NCBI RefSeq assembly: GCF_003967355.1
Contig: NZ_BIFH01000016.1
Coordinates: 62,001 to 126,000 of the forward strand
From: Embleya hyalina
GTDB lineage: Bacteria; Actinomycetota; Actinomycetes; Streptomycetales; Streptomycetaceae
DNA length: 64,000 nt
Reading direction: 5' to 3'
Positions 8,338 to 19,000 of the stretch are shown here, one piece after another (position 1 is the first letter of the stretch; every line of letters begins with the position of its first letter). Under the pieces are notes generated by a model, which worked only from the letters and a program-made list of their open reading frames with translations, had not been told where the DNA came from and did no database searches. The translations under genes were made by a program, and so were the position numbers.

Positions 8338-9414
8338 ATGACACCGCACGCGCGGCCCCCGCAGCCCACGCCCGAGGACACCGTGCTGGTCGATCGGATC
8401 GGACCGGCGGGCCGACTCGGTCGGATCACCCTGAACCGGCCGCGCGCGATCAACGCGCTGGACCACCCGATGGTGCGCCGGATCACCGTCGCGCTCGACG
8501 AGTGGGCGCGGGACGACTCCGTCGCGGCCGTACTGATCACCGGCGCGGGAGAGCGCGGGCTGTGTGCGGGCGGGGACATCCGGGCGATCCGCGCGGACGC
8601 GCTCGAAGGCGGCCACGCGGCGCGCGAGTTCTGGCGCGACGAATACCTGCTGAACGCGCGGATCGCGGCGTATCCGAAGCCCTACGTCGCGATCATGGAC
8701 GGCGTGGTGATGGGCGGCGGCGTCGGCGTCTCGGCACACGGCGACGTACGCGTCGTCACCGAGCGCTCGACGGTGGCCATGCCGGAGACCGGGATCGGCT
8801 TCGTGCCGGACGTCGGCGGCACGTACCTGCTCTCCCGCGCGCCCGGCGAACTCGGCACCCATCTGGCGCTCACCGCCGGCGCGATAGGCGCCGCCGACGC
8901 GATCTTGTGCGGGCTCGCCGACCACTTCGTACCCTCGGACCGGCTGCCGGCCCTGCTCGACGCTCTGGCCGCCGGCGACCCGGCCGGGGCGGCGGCCCGC
9001 CACGCCGAACCCGCGCCCGCCGGCGTGCTGGCCGAGCGGCGCGCCTGGATCGACGCGTGCTACGCGGCGGACCGCGTCGAGGAGATCCTGGACCGGCTGC
9101 TCGACAGCGGCGAACCGGCGGCCAAGGAGGCGGCCGAGCAGATCGCGGCCAAGTCGCCCACGGCGCTGAAGGTGACGCTGGCGGCGCTGCGCCGGGCCCG
9201 GCGGGCCGAGTCGCTCGGAGCGGTGCTGGACCAGGAGTACCGGGTCTCGTGCGCGGCGGTGACCACGCCCGATCTGGTCGAGGGTGTGCGGGCGCAGGTG
9301 GTGGACAAGGATCGCCGGCCGCGCTGGTCGCCGGCAACACTGGCGGAGGTCGCAGCGGCCGACGTGGAGGCGTTCTTCGCGCCGCTCGGGGAGCGGGAGT
9401 TGGGACTGGGCTGA
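8338..9414 (+). CDS. 3-hydroxyisobutyryl-CoA hydrolase (enoyl-CoA hydratase superfamily)
   Basis: 358-residue crotonase-fold enzyme. It is longer than ordinary enoyl-CoA hydratases and has the HIBCH-type features: oxyanion-hole segments LCAGGDIRAI and GVVMGGGVGVS, the catalytic Glu in MPETGIGFVPDVGG, and a C-terminal extension from residue 220 including SPTALKVTLAALRRA and the region QEYRVS. In valine catabolism it releases 3-hydroxyisobutyrate from its CoA ester. The ATG at 8338 is chosen because conservation starts there, although the frame is open further upstream. No other valine pathway gene is in view. Confidence 0.88.
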   Translation: MTPHARPPQPTPEDTVLVDRIGPAGRLGRITLNRPRAINALDHPMVRRITVALDEWARDDSVAAVLITGAGERGLCAGGDIRAIRADALEGGHAAREFWRDEYLLNARIAAYPKPYVAIMDGVVMGGGVGVSAHGDVRVVTERSTVAMPETGIGFVPDVGGTYLLSRAPGELGTHLALTAGAIGAADAILCGLADHFVPSDRLPALLDALAAGDPAGAAARHAEPAPAGVLAERRAWIDACYAADRVEEILDRLLDSGEPAAKEAAEQIAAKSPTALKVTLAALRRARRAESLGAVLDQEYRVSCAAVTTPDLVEGVRAQVVDKDRRPRWSPATLAEVAAADVEAFFAPLGERELGLG

Positions 9415-9418
9415 GCGC

Positions 9419-9449
9419 GCGGGGCGGCGGGCCGGTCCCGGCGCCCCGC
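9419..9449. terminator. Bidirectional terminator between convergent genes
   Basis: An 8-base arm GCGGGGCG (9419-9426) pairs with CGCCCCGC (9442-9449); the loop contains a further GGG/CCC pairing. It sits between the convergent hydrolase and glutamate decarboxylase genes. Confidence 0.55.
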
Positions 9450-9453
9450 ACGC

Positions 9454-10827
9454 TCAGTGGTGGAAGCCGGGCACCGCGCCGTCGGTGGGCATCGGGCCGG
9501 AGAGGCGGTCCAGGAAGTCGGTCGCGGCGCGGATGTCGTCGAGCAGGTCCCGGGCCAGGTCCATGCCGAGCCCGTCGCGGACCACGATCCGCTGCACGGT
9601 CGTGTCGGCCAGGTTGTCCGGCATCGGGTAGGCCGGTACCTGCCAGCCCTTCATCCGCAGTCGGTCGGACAGGTCGTACAGGTTCCAGTTGCCGGTGTGG
9701 CCGGACTTCAGCCGCCAGGCGAACACCGGGATGTCGGAGCCGTCGTTCCACAGTTCGAACGCGCCCATCGCCCCGATCGAGTCGGCGAGGTACCGGGCCA
9801 CGTCCTGGGAGGACTTCTGCACGGCCCGGTAGCCGCTGCGGCCCAGGCGCAGGAATTGGTAGTACTGGAGCAGCACCTGGGCGCCGGGGCGGGAGAAGTT
9901 CAGCGCCAGGCTGGGGGTCTCGCCGCCGAGGTAGCTGACCTTGAAGATCAGGTCCTCCGGGAGCAGGTCGGCGCTCCGCCACACCACCCAGCCCAGGCCC
10001 GGGTAGACCAGGCCGTACTTGTGTCCCGACGTGTTGATCGAGTGCACCCGTTCCAGCCGGAAGTCCCATTCCAGGTCGCTCTGCAAAAACGGCGCGACCA
10101 TCGCGCCCGAGGCGCCGTCGACGTGGATCGGGACGTCCGCGCCGGTGTCTCGCTGGATCCGGTCCAGGGCCTCGGCGATCCGCTTCACCGGTTCGTAGGC
10201 CCCCGTGTAGGTGACGCCGAGGATGGCCACCACGCCGATCGTGTTCTCGTCCACGTAGGCGTCCAGGTCGTGGCCGTCGAGGGTGCGGTGTTCCTCGCTG
10301 ATCGGGACGAGGCGCGGGGTCACGTCCCAGTAGTTGCAGAACTTCTCCCAGACCACCTGGACCGCCGAGCTCATCACCAGGTTCGGCCGGTCGGTGGGCT
10401 TGCCCGCCGCCCGGCGGGCGTGTTGCCAGCGGCGTTTGAGCGCGAGCCCGGCCAGCATGCAGGCCTCGGAGGAGCCGACGGTGGAGGTGCCGATGGTGTG
10501 CGTCGGGTCGGGGGCGTTCCAGAGGTCGGCGAGGATCTTCCAGCAGCGGTCCTCGATGATCGCGGTGTGCGGGTACTCGTCCTTGTCGACCATGTTCTTG
10601 TCGAAGGACTCGGCGTAGAGCCGGGCGGCGTACTCGTCCATCCAGGTGCCGACGAAGGTGGCGAGGTTCAGGCGGGCGTTGCCGTCGAGCATCACCTCGT
10701 CGTGCACGATCCGGAACGCGGTCTCCGGCAACATCTCGCCGATCGGCATCCGGTAGCGCTCCACGGCGACCGCCTCCCCGGGGCGGGCGAAGATCGGATT
10801 GACCGCGACGACGTGCTCCTGCGACAT
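9454..10827 (-). CDS. gadB: Glutamate decarboxylase
   Basis: 457-residue PLP-dependent group II decarboxylase that converts L-glutamate to GABA and CO2. The PLP lysine is K270 in INTSGHKYGL, and the Asp that pairs with the cofactor ring is in HVDGASG (residue 237). The N-terminal part (LNLATFVGTWMDEYA, MVDKDEYP) and TSTVGSSEACMLAGLALK are typical of bacterial GadB. The ATG at 10827 follows GAAGGG; the open frame upstream is Pro/Arg-rich and not conserved. No GABA antiporter gene lies beside it, so the usual GadB-GadC acid-resistance pairing is not seen here. Confidence 0.94.
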   Translation of the reverse strand: MSQEHVVAVNPIFARPGEAVAVERYRMPIGEMLPETAFRIVHDEVMLDGNARLNLATFVGTWMDEYAARLYAESFDKNMVDKDEYPHTAIIEDRCWKILADLWNAPDPTHTIGTSTVGSSEACMLAGLALKRRWQHARRAAGKPTDRPNLVMSSAVQVVWEKFCNYWDVTPRLVPISEEHRTLDGHDLDAYVDENTIGVVAILGVTYTGAYEPVKRIAEALDRIQRDTGADVPIHVDGASGAMVAPFLQSDLEWDFRLERVHSINTSGHKYGLVYPGLGWVVWRSADLLPEDLIFKVSYLGGETPSLALNFSRPGAQVLLQYYQFLRLGRSGYRAVQKSSQDVARYLADSIGAMGAFELWNDGSDIPVFAWRLKSGHTGNWNLYDLSDRLRMKGWQVPAYPMPDNLADTTVQRIVVRDGLGMDLARDLLDDIRAATDFLDRLSGPMPTDGAVPGFHH

Positions 10828-11117
10828 GACCGACCCTTCGTGGAGGTGTGGACTCGCTTCCACGCTCGGCGGGCGGGGGTCCGGCCACAAGCGGGGCGGC
10901 CCGAAAGGGTGGGCGGTGGGTCGGCTCGGGGCTCGGGGGTCGGTTGCCCGGGCGGTTCCGGGTCGGCGGGTGGGCATCCCTAGGGCGCCTTAGGGGGCTG
11001 CGGGGGGCCACTCGGGGCGTGGGGATGGGGCATCCGCCCGATGTCCGGGGCCCACCTGGGCCGCGAGGCTGTCACCACGAACCGGGGAGGCCGGGTCGGG
11101 GGAAACGGGAGACGGTC
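10828..11117. other. Intergenic region with G-rich plus strand
   Basis: 290 bases between the divergent gadB and a small gene. The plus strand carries many G runs from about 10870 to 10980, so the gadB mRNA leader would be C-rich. I see no clear promoter or operator. Confidence 0.4.
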
Positions 11118-11327
11118 ATGATCGAGTACGAGATGTTCAAGGCGCGCGAGCGGGAGATCCTGGCGGACGCGGAGCGCGCGGCGCTGCGGCGGACCGCGTG
11201 GCGGGAGCGGCGGGCCGAGGCCCGGGTGCGCCGGGCCGAGCGGGCGGGAGCGGTGGCGCTCACCACGCTCGCGGTACTCGAACCGGCCCGCGACATGCAC
11301 CGTGGGCTGCGCCTGTTGGCGCGGTGA
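11118..11327 (+). CDS. Small Arg-rich helical protein
   Basis: 69-residue protein starting at an ATG after GGGAGACGG. Residues 5-45 are a continuous charged helix (KAREREILADAERAALRRT, then WRERRAEARVRRAERAG) ending in a short hydrophobic stretch. There is no signal peptide or Cys. Small basic helical proteins of this kind are frequent in actinomycetes and have no assigned role. Codon use supports coding. Confidence 0.55.
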   Translation: MIEYEMFKAREREILADAERAALRRTAWRERRAEARVRRAERAGAVALTTLAVLEPARDMHRGLRLLAR

Positions 11328-11494
11328 CGCATGCTTTCGACGTGTGGCGCTCGTCCGCCGGGCACAGGGGACTCGGCGGGCGGCGCGGCGTCGGAGGCAC
11401 GGGACCCGGCGCGGCGGCTCGGCTCGGGGCGCGGCGGGGCGCGGGGGTCACCGCCGCCGCGGTGGCCGGCCCCGCCCCGGCGACCGGGCCCGTC

Positions 11495-12190
11495 CTAGGA
11501 CGCGGGTTCGGGGGCCTTGGGGTCGCGTCGGGTGACGACGATGTGTGCGGTGGGCGGGGCCGGAGGCCGCTCGGGGGTCTCCGGGTGGGGAGCGGCCGTG
11601 CGGGCCGGGCCGAATTCCAGGGCGAGCACGTGTTCGCGCAGGGTGCGGTCGAGCAGTACGACGGAGGCCGCTTCGGGGACGACCGCCGCGCCCTGTACGG
11701 ACAGCGCCAGCAACAACCGGGTCAGGCCGCGCCGATGCCGGTCGAAGACCCGTCCGGGCACCCAGCGTCCGCGCTTCTCCTGCCCGGCCAGCGCGTCGGC
11801 GGCGTCCACCGCGAGCAGAACCAGGTGCAGTTCGCGTCGTTGCCGATCGGCGGACCGGGCCAACCACCGACGCATCCACGACCGGCTGCCGCAGTCGTGC
11901 ACGAGGACCGGCCTCCCGCTCCGCACGTGTGCACGCAGCCGCCTGACGTGTTGCAGCCGCACCCACGGGCGGTACACCGCGTACGGCAACCACGGGGGCA
12001 TCCGGTCCTGATACTCGACGTGCGCCGTCCGCGGATCCACCACGACGGCCGATCCGGACCAGCGGTTCAGCAGCGTGCTCTTGCCGCTCCCCGGCAGCCC
12101 GGAGACCACCACGACGGCGCCGGCGGGATACCCCAGGACCGCGGGCCCGTGCTCCCGCCCGCGCAGATCGACGAGCCCGCGCGGTCGCAT
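11495..12190 (-). CDS. P-loop ATP-binding protein (AAA/kinase-like)
   Basis: 231-residue protein with a Walker A motif GLPGSGKST near residue 31 after a hydrophobic beta-strand (AVVVVS), a second strand VVVDPRTA, and a Walker B-like HLVLLAVDA near residue 135. Such ATPases are often small-molecule kinases; no substrate-binding signature is recognisable. The ATG at 12190 is chosen because GGAGG lies five bases upstream; the frame continues open for another 105 codons of Arg/Gly-rich, non-conserved sequence. It is convergent with the small gene at 11118. Confidence 0.75.
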   Translation of the reverse strand: MRPRGLVDLRGREHGPAVLGYPAGAVVVVSGLPGSGKSTLLNRWSGSAVVVDPRTAHVEYQDRMPPWLPYAVYRPWVRLQHVRRLRAHVRSGRPVLVHDCGSRSWMRRWLARSADRQRRELHLVLLAVDAADALAGQEKRGRWVPGRVFDRHRRGLTRLLLALSVQGAAVVPEAASVVLLDRTLREHVLALEFGPARTAAPHPETPERPPAPPTAHIVVTRRDPKAPEPAS

Positions 12191-12569
12191 CAGTCCTCCG
12201 GATCCCCCGGCCGACTCCTCCCCCGCACCCATCCGGTCCGCCCCCTGCATCTCGCCCACCGCCACTTCCCCCGCCCGTGCCGCACCCGGCGACATCCGCC
12301 TCCGCCGCGCCCCTCGACGCATCGGCACAACTCCCCGGCGCGACAGGACCCGCGGTCGGGCGCGACACCAGCGGACATCCTCACAGGTCGCGCCGCCCAC
12401 CGCCCGTCCGGGCTCGCCAACGATAATCATCGTCACCCGAAAGCCCGCGCCCCACGCGAGGCGTCCGGGCGACCGGCGCACGCGGTCCCGTCCGGGAACG
12501 CCCACGATCCCGTTGGCTTCCGTCGCGCGTGGCGGCGGCGTCCGGGATCGTCGGGTGTCGCGAACGTGT
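12191..12569. other. Intergenic region without recognisable gene
   Basis: 379 bases between the P-loop gene and the end of the DHA2 exporter gene, both on the minus strand. Frames are open here on both strands only because of high GC content, and their translations are Arg/Pro-rich with no conserved motif. Confidence 0.5.
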
Positions 12570-14150
12570 TCAGCCCGCCGCGGGCCGCGGGACCTCGTGG
12601 CGGTCGGATTCGCGGATGAGCGCCGTGCACAGGATCGCGGCCACGAATCCGATGACGGCCATCAGCAGGCATACCTGGGCCAGGCCGGAGGTGAAGGCGT
12701 CCCGGGCGTCGGCCATCGCCGCCGGGTGGTCCTTCAGCGGGGCGAACCGGCCGGAGACGACACCGTCCCGAACCTGGTCGACCGCGCCCGGGGGCACGCC
12801 GCCGTCGGTGAGCACGTCGTCGCCCAGGTCGTTACCGATCCGCGCGGTCAGCAGCGCGCCGCCGGCCGCCACGCCGATCGAGGTGCCCAGCGGGAAGAAC
12901 ATGTTGGTGGCGCCGGAGGCCATCCCGGCCCGCTCGGCCGGCACCACGCCCACCGCCACGCCCATCAGCGGTGGGAAGCTCAGTCCGCCCGCGATGCCGA
13001 GCAGGACGAAGCCCGGCAGCATGACCGTCCACGAACTGCCCGCGTCCACCCGGGCCATGGTCAACGACCCGACCCCGGCCACCGCGAAGCCCGCACCGAT
13101 CGCCTGACCCGGCGTCAGTACCCGCTGCACCAACCCGCTCAGCGGCGCGATCAACAGGAGCGGACCGGTCAGCACCAGCATCTTGACGCCGGTCTGGAAC
13201 GGCGAGTTGCCGAGCATGCCCTGCAACCACAGGATCAGGAACGGCAACAGCCCGAACGAGGTGATCCGGCCGAACAGACTGGCCAGGATCGCCCCGGTGA
13301 ACGACGGGATCCGGAACAGCCGGACATCGAGCAGCGCGATCGACGGCCGAACCACCTCGACCACCACGAAGGCGACGATCAGTATCGTCCCGACGATCAG
13401 CGTGGCCGGCACGATCGTCGAGGTCCACCCCTCCTCCGGGCCCTTGATCACCCCGTAGTTGAGCGCGAACAGGCCCGCGATCGCCAGCAGTACGCCGGCA
13501 AGGTCGAGTCGCCCGCGCCCCGCCGTGTCGGTGGTGTCGTCGGGCAGTCTCAGCCAGGTGCCGACCACGACCAGGACACCCACGGGGAGGTTGATCAGGA
13601 AGATCCACCGCCAACCGAGCCCGTCCACCAGGCCGCCGCCGACCAGCGGCCCGAGCGCGGCGGCGGCACCGCTCAGGCCGGAGTAGACGCCGATCGCGGT
13701 CTGTCGGGCGCGCCCGGAGTAGGCGGACGCGAGCAGCGCCAACGAGGTGGCCATCACCATCGCCGCGCCGACGCCCTGGATGCCGCGGAAGGTGATCAGC
13801 GTGCCCACGTTCGGCGCGAACGCGCAGGCCGCCGACGCGACGGTGAACAGGGCCACGCCCACGCCGAACACCCGCCGCCGGCCGATCCGGTCGGAGACCG
13901 AACCGGCCGCGAGCAGCAGTGCGGCGAAGGCGAGCGTGTAGGCGCTGACCACCCATTGCAGGCCGCCGAGTCGGGCGCCGAGATCGTCGGCGATGTCGGG
14001 CAGCGCGACATTGACGATGGTCACGTCGAGGGTCATCAGGATGCCGGCGCCGCTGACCATGATGGCCGGCCAGCGGCCCACCGGTGCCGCCGCGGCCGAG
14101 GGTGGTGGGGCGTTCGAGGTGGACGGGGTGGGGGATGCGGGCTGAGCCAT
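12570..14150 (-). CDS. DHA2-family multidrug exporter (14 TM)
   Basis: 526-residue major facilitator protein. It shows the family features in order: TM1 motif D1 (LDVTIVNVALPDI), motif A GSVSDRIGRRRVF near residue 93, motif B region TFRGIQGVGAAM, and motif C ALGPLVGGGLVDGLGWRWIF near residue 157. Fourteen hydrophobic segments fit the length, as in EmrB/QacA-like proton antiporters. The ATG at 14150 is preferred; another ATG lies 15 codons upstream. No adjacent repressor is present. The gene is separated from the convergent-side pentapeptide gene by 154 bases. Confidence 0.92.
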   Translation of the reverse strand: MAQPASPTPSTSNAPPPSAAAAPVGRWPAIMVSGAGILMTLDVTIVNVALPDIADDLGARLGGLQWVVSAYTLAFAALLLAAGSVSDRIGRRRVFGVGVALFTVASAACAFAPNVGTLITFRGIQGVGAAMVMATSLALLASAYSGRARQTAIGVYSGLSGAAAALGPLVGGGLVDGLGWRWIFLINLPVGVLVVVGTWLRLPDDTTDTAGRGRLDLAGVLLAIAGLFALNYGVIKGPEEGWTSTIVPATLIVGTILIVAFVVVEVVRPSIALLDVRLFRIPSFTGAILASLFGRITSFGLLPFLILWLQGMLGNSPFQTGVKMLVLTGPLLLIAPLSGLVQRVLTPGQAIGAGFAVAGVGSLTMARVDAGSSWTVMLPGFVLLGIAGGLSFPPLMGVAVGVVPAERAGMASGATNMFFPLGTSIGVAAGGALLTARIGNDLGDDVLTDGGVPPGAVDQVRDGVVSGRFAPLKDHPAAMADARDAFTSGLAQVCLLMAVIGFVAAILCTALIRESDRHEVPRPAAG

Positions 14151-14304
14151 GGTTGCGGACGACCTCACGCGTCGGGAATGGAACGGCCTACTCACCCAGT
14201 GTGCCCGAGCGATTGCGTTGCGATAAGCCGAGCCCGCGCCCGTTCGCCCGCGACGAGGAAATCGGCGCCGCGGCCGAGCCGTTCGCCCGACTCCTCGGGT
14301 GCGC

Positions 14305-14964
14305 CTACCTGTCCTTGACGATCAGACCCAGGACCTGGGCGAGCGCCGGGGCCAGGTCGAGGAGTTGAGCGCTGTCGACGGTCGCGCCGCGCAGTGCGTC
14401 GATGCCGGACGCGAAGCCGAGCGCGCCCGCGTCGCGCAGGTCGACCCTGGTCAGCACGGCGTTTTCGAGGCGGACCCGCTCCAGGGTCGAGCCGGGGAAG
14501 CGCAGATCGGTCAGCGTCGCGCCGGCGAAGTCCACGTCGCGCAGCAGGCAGTCCACGAAGGAGACCTCGCGCAGCTTGGCCCCCCGCAGGTTGACCGAGT
14601 CGAACTTGCAGTTGTGGAAGGCCACTCGGCGCAACCCGGCGCCGAACACCTCGAGACCGGCCAGGACGCACGCGGTGAACTCGGCGTCCATCCACGTCGT
14701 TTCCGCGAGGTCGGTGCCGACGATGCGGGCGGCGTGCAGCCACACGTCGTCGAACCGGGCACGGCGGTAGCGGCCGCCGTCGAAGCTCACCGAGGAGAAG
14801 GCCGACGAGGTGAACGAGGTACCGCCGCCCTCCACGTCCGCGAACACGCCTCCGTCGAAGTGTGCGAACTCGTGGTCGCCTTCCCGGTCGAGTTCGCCGT
14901 CGAACGCCACGAGCCGGTGGGCGTACGGCAGTTGGTCGAAGTCACGAGGGGCACGGGCGCGCAT
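14305..14964 (-). CDS. Pentapeptide-repeat protein
   Basis: 219-residue protein made largely of A(D/N)LXX-type repeats that fold into a right-handed quadrilateral beta-helix. Repeats run from about residue 50 to 190 (for example ARFDDVWLHAARIVGTDL, NCKFDSVNLRGAKL, DVDFAGATLTDLRF). Some such proteins mimic DNA and protect gyrase; most have no known role. There is no signal peptide or membrane segment. Confidence 0.85.
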   Translation of the reverse strand: MRARAPRDFDQLPYAHRLVAFDGELDREGDHEFAHFDGGVFADVEGGGTSFTSSAFSSVSFDGGRYRRARFDDVWLHAARIVGTDLAETTWMDAEFTACVLAGLEVFGAGLRRVAFHNCKFDSVNLRGAKLREVSFVDCLLRDVDFAGATLTDLRFPGSTLERVRLENAVLTRVDLRDAGALGFASGIDALRGATVDSAQLLDLAPALAQVLGLIVKDR

Positions 14965-15498
14965 CAGGAATCCTCCACGAACGCATCATCGGGACCGGGT
15001 CCCGCGGCTTGCCCGCCCACGACCGTCGCCGAACCGGGCGCGGCGGGCGGGGGTCCATGCCTATCGCGCGAGGCCGCGATCCACCGAATCGACGCGGTCG
15101 CGCGTGCTGCGCACGGCGGTATCCGCGACTCCGGGCGGGGCCGTCGTCGAATACGGCGATATCATCCCGAAGGGCACGCGTGACACAGGTCACATCGTGT
15201 CGCACGAGACCGCGCCACCCGACTTCGCGGTCGGCGCCCGGCGCCAACTCCGCTGCGTATCAAGCCTATTGTCCGCGAGCGACGGGGGTCGGCGACGCGG
15301 GCGGTCGACCGCGGCCGGGTTCCGTGAGAACGATCGTGCGGCCGAGGGCGGCTTACGCCTCTTCGGTTCTTCGAGCGCGGGGCGTCGGCGCGGGCCGGGT
15401 GGAGCGCGATGATCCGGGGTAGGAGCGGTGCGGGCGGGCGCTGCCGTACCGTGTCGTCGGACCGTAGTGAGTATCTTATGGAAACCAAGGAGGCGGAC
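14965..15498. other. Divergent intergenic region
   Basis: 534 bases between the pentapeptide and MOSC genes. The last 60 bases before the MOSC gene are less GC-rich (GTAGTGAGTATCTTATGG) and probably hold its promoter. I see no gene elsewhere in it. Confidence 0.45.
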
Positions 15499-16047
15499 GT
15501 GGACGTGAACGGCGATGTGGTGGCGGTGTCGCGCAGCGGCGAACACACGTTCAGCAAAGGGAACGCCGAGGCCATCCGGCTCCTCGCCGGCCTCGGTGTG
15601 GAGGGCGACGCCCATCTCGGCGTCACCGTGCAACACCGATCACGGGTCGCGGCCGACCCCACGCAGCCCAATCTGCGCCAGGTACACCTCATCCACGCCG
15701 AGTTGCACCAGGAGCTGGCCGCCGCCGGATTCATCGTCGCTCCCGGGGAGTTGGGCGAGAACGTGACCACGCGCGGGGTCGACCTGCTCAGGCTGCCCAC
15801 CGGCACGCTGCTGCGTCTGGGCGCCGAGGCCGTGGTCGAGGTGACCGGACTGCGCAACCCGTGTCCGCAGATCAACACGTTCCGCGCGGGCCTGCTCAAG
15901 GAGGTCGTCGGTCGGGACGAGGCGGGCAACGTGGTGCGCAAGGCGGGCATCATGGGCGTGGTCCGCGCCGGCGGCGAGATCCGACCCGGCGACCCCATCC
16001 GGGTCGAGTTGCCCGCACCGCCGCATCGCCCCCTGGAACGGGTCTGA
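15499..16047 (+). CDS. MOSC-domain protein
   Basis: 182-residue protein with the MOSC (molybdenum cofactor sulfurase C-terminal) fold. The conserved Cys is in GLRNPCPQIN near residue 123. The opening VVAVSRSGEHTFSK and GVEGDAHLG near residue 36 are typical of single-domain MOSC proteins such as YiiM, which handle Moco-dependent N-hydroxylated compounds or sulfur transfer. The GTG at 15499 is chosen because AAGGAGG ends five bases before it; upstream ATGs at 15478 and 15409 are less well placed. It is convergent with the molybdoenzyme nitrate reductase, a suggestive but unproved link through molybdenum cofactor. Confidence 0.88.
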   Translation: MDVNGDVVAVSRSGEHTFSKGNAEAIRLLAGLGVEGDAHLGVTVQHRSRVAADPTQPNLRQVHLIHAELHQELAAAGFIVAPGELGENVTTRGVDLLRLPTGTLLRLGAEAVVEVTGLRNPCPQINTFRAGLLKEVVGRDEAGNVVRKAGIMGVVRAGGEIRPGDPIRVELPAPPHRPLERV

Positions 16048-16068
16048 GCCGGCGCCGCCGCCCACTCC

Positions 16069-19000
16069 TCAGTACACGTCCCGCGCGTAGCGCCGCTCCC
16101 CGACCATCTGCCGTACGTACGCGTCCGCTTCGTCCTCGGACCGCCCGCCGTGCACGATCACGATCTCGCGCAGCGCGCGGTCGACGTCCTTGGCCATCCG
16201 ACCCGCGTCGCCGCAGACGTAGACGTGCGCCCCGCGCGACAACCAGTCCCACATGCGCGGGCCGTGTTCGCGCATCCGGTCCTGGACGTAGATCTTGGCC
16301 CGCTGGTCACGGGAGAACGCCAGGTCGAGCCGGTCCAGCAGACCGACACGGCGGAACTCGGCGAGTTCGTCCCGGTAGTAGAAGTCGGTGGCTCGGCGCT
16401 GCTCGCCGAAGAACAGCCAGTTGGGCCCGGTGTCGCCGCGCGCCCGCCGATCGGCCAGGAAGCCCAGGAACGGGGCGACGCCCGTACCGGGGCCGATCAT
16501 CACGGCCGGTGTGGTCGGATCCGTCGGCGGCCGAAAGTGCGGGGAGCGGCGCACGAATACCGGCACCGGTCCGTCGGCGCCCAGCGTCGCGAGATGGCCG
16601 GAGCACACCCCCTGCCGCTCGGCGCCGGCCTCGTTGCGATAGCGCACCACGGACACGGTGATCCGCACCTCGCCGGGGTGCGCGAGCGGGCTGGAGGAGA
16701 TCGAGTACAGCCGCGGCTCCAGCCGCTTGAGCACGCCGGCCCACTCGACCGGATCCGCCCGCACCGCGAACTCGCCGATCACGTCCACCGCCTGGCGGCC
16801 CCAACTCCACCGCGCGAGTTCGTCCCGGTGTCCGGCCCGGAGCAGCCGCTCCAGGTCCCGGTCGCGGGTGCGGTCCGCGACGAACCGGAGCAACTCGGGG
16901 GTGATCCGGGCGATCTCGAACCGGCTCCGCAGCGCCTCGCCGAGCGCGAGTTCGCCCAGGTCCGGCACGGGGATCGGGGTTCCCGGGTCCAGGCCGGCGG
17001 CGGACAGCCACTCGGCCACCGCCTCCGGGCGGTTGACCGGCCATACCCCGAGCGCGTCGCCGGGCTCGTAGTCCAGGTCGCCGTGCGCGCCGCCGCGCGT
17101 GTCGAAGGTGAACTGCCGAACCTCCTTGGCGGATTCGGGCAGGCCGAGCAGTCGATCGCCGATCAGCAGGGCGGGGAAGGGCGCCGCCTTCGAATAGCCG
17201 ACGGCCGCCGGCGGCGACGGTGCCCCGGTCGCCGGGCCGGGTATCCGCGTCGTGGCAACGGCCGTCGTCGGGCTCGTTGCGGCGGCCGGCGCGGTGGTCG
17301 TCGCGCCGGCCGCCGGCCCCGGGCCGAGCGCGGCGAGTACCCCGTCCAGCCAGCTCGCGGCGGTCCGGTCGTAATCGGGTTCGCAGTCGGCGCGTGGCGC
17401 GATCCGGGTGCCGCCGAGTTCGGCCAGTCGCTCGTCGAGGCGTCGGCCGTGCCCGCAGAAGTCCGCGTAGCCCGAGTCGCCCAGGGCCAACACGGCGTAG
17501 CGCAGGCCGTGCACCTCCGGTCGCCCGGCCCCGGTCAGCGCCGCCCAGAACCCGGCCCCGTTGTCGGGCGGCTCGCCGTCGCCGAAGGTGCTGGTGATCA
17601 GGAGCACGGGTGTCCCGCTCGGCAGGGTGTCCGGACTGTGTTCGGTCATCTCGCGCACGACGGGTCGTCGCCCGGCCTCGGCCAGTCGGCCGGCGATCGA
17701 GCCGGCCAACTCGGCGGCGTTGCCGGTCTGCGAGGCCCACAGCACCAACACGTCGCCCTCGCCCAGTGATTCGGCCGCAGGGTCGGCGACCGCGACGGCT
17801 CCGGTCGTGGCGGCGGGCGTCTCGGGGGTCCGGGAGAACAGGCCCGCCAGGAGCCCGTTGACCCACGGCACCCGGGCCGGGGCGATCGGGGCCCGGTCGG
17901 GCAGCACCGGGACGCCGTGCGCCCGGGTCGTCGCGGATCCGGCCGCGCCCGCGAGGAACCCGGCCAGGTACCGCCGTTCCTCGTCCGTGTACACCGGCGG
18001 CGCGAGGTCGCCGAGGCCGAGCAGCGTGGCCGCGGCCCGGATGTCGGGGTCGGTCGGGGCCGACGGCGGTGCGACGGCGGCCGGGTCCGGTCCCGACGCG
18101 GGGGTCGAGGGCGCCGCCGGGTCGGGGCGGACCGGGCCCGCCACCTTGGTCAACGCCACCGCGCAGGACTTGAATTCGGGCTGGAAGGAGATCGGGTCGA
18201 CCGCGTCGTTCGTGACCGCGTTGATCCCGAGGAACGCGCCGAACCGGTCGCCCCAGTGGAACGGCACGAAGCAGTTGCCCGGACGGACCCGGTCGGTGGG
18301 CCGGGCGGGCAACACCACGCGCCCGCGTCGGGAGGCCACTTCGACCGCGTCGCCCGCCTCGATGCCCAGCTCCTGCGCGTCCTCGGGGTGGATCTCCACG
18401 AACGGCGCCGGGTCGAGGCGGTTGAGCGCGTCGATCGTCCCGGTCTTGGTCATCGTGTGCCACTGGTGCTGCACCCGGCCGGTGTTGAGCACCATCGGAT
18501 AGTCCCGATCGGGCAGTTCGGCGGGCGGCAGATGCGGTCGGGCGAAGAACACCGCCCGCCCGCTCGCGGTCGGGAAGCGCGGCCTGCGGGTGCCGCCCGC
18601 GTCACCCGCTTTCGCGGCGTCCGCCGACACGTACCGAATCGGGTTGCGGTCCGGTCCGTCCGGCGCCGAACTCGGCCACTGCACCGGTGTCTCGCGCAAC
18701 CGCGCGTGGCTCACCCCGCTCAGGTCGTAGCCGGTCGTCGGGTTCCGGGCGCGCCGGAGTTCGTCGAACACCTCCTCGGCGCAGGCGTAGTCGAAGGCGT
18801 CGGCGAAACCCATCTCGCTCGCGATCCGGGCGATGATCAGCCAGTCGGGCAGTGCCTCGCCGACCGGGTCGACGGCCCGTCGGGACAGGGTTAGGTTGCG
18901 TTCGGAGTTGACCATGACGCCCTCGGTCTCGGCCCACATCGCGGCGGGCAGCACCACATCGGCGTACGCGTTGGTCTCGGTGTCCGCGAACACGTCCTGG

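Noticed and set aside
12075-14318. A 747-codon plus-strand frame opposite the DHA2 exporter
   Set aside because: It is antisense to a protein with clear MFS motifs and its translation is His/Gln/Arg-rich without domains.
15190-15636. A minus-strand frame reaching from the MOSC gene into the region before it
   Set aside because: It overlaps the MOSC start, has low-complexity translation and no ribosome site.
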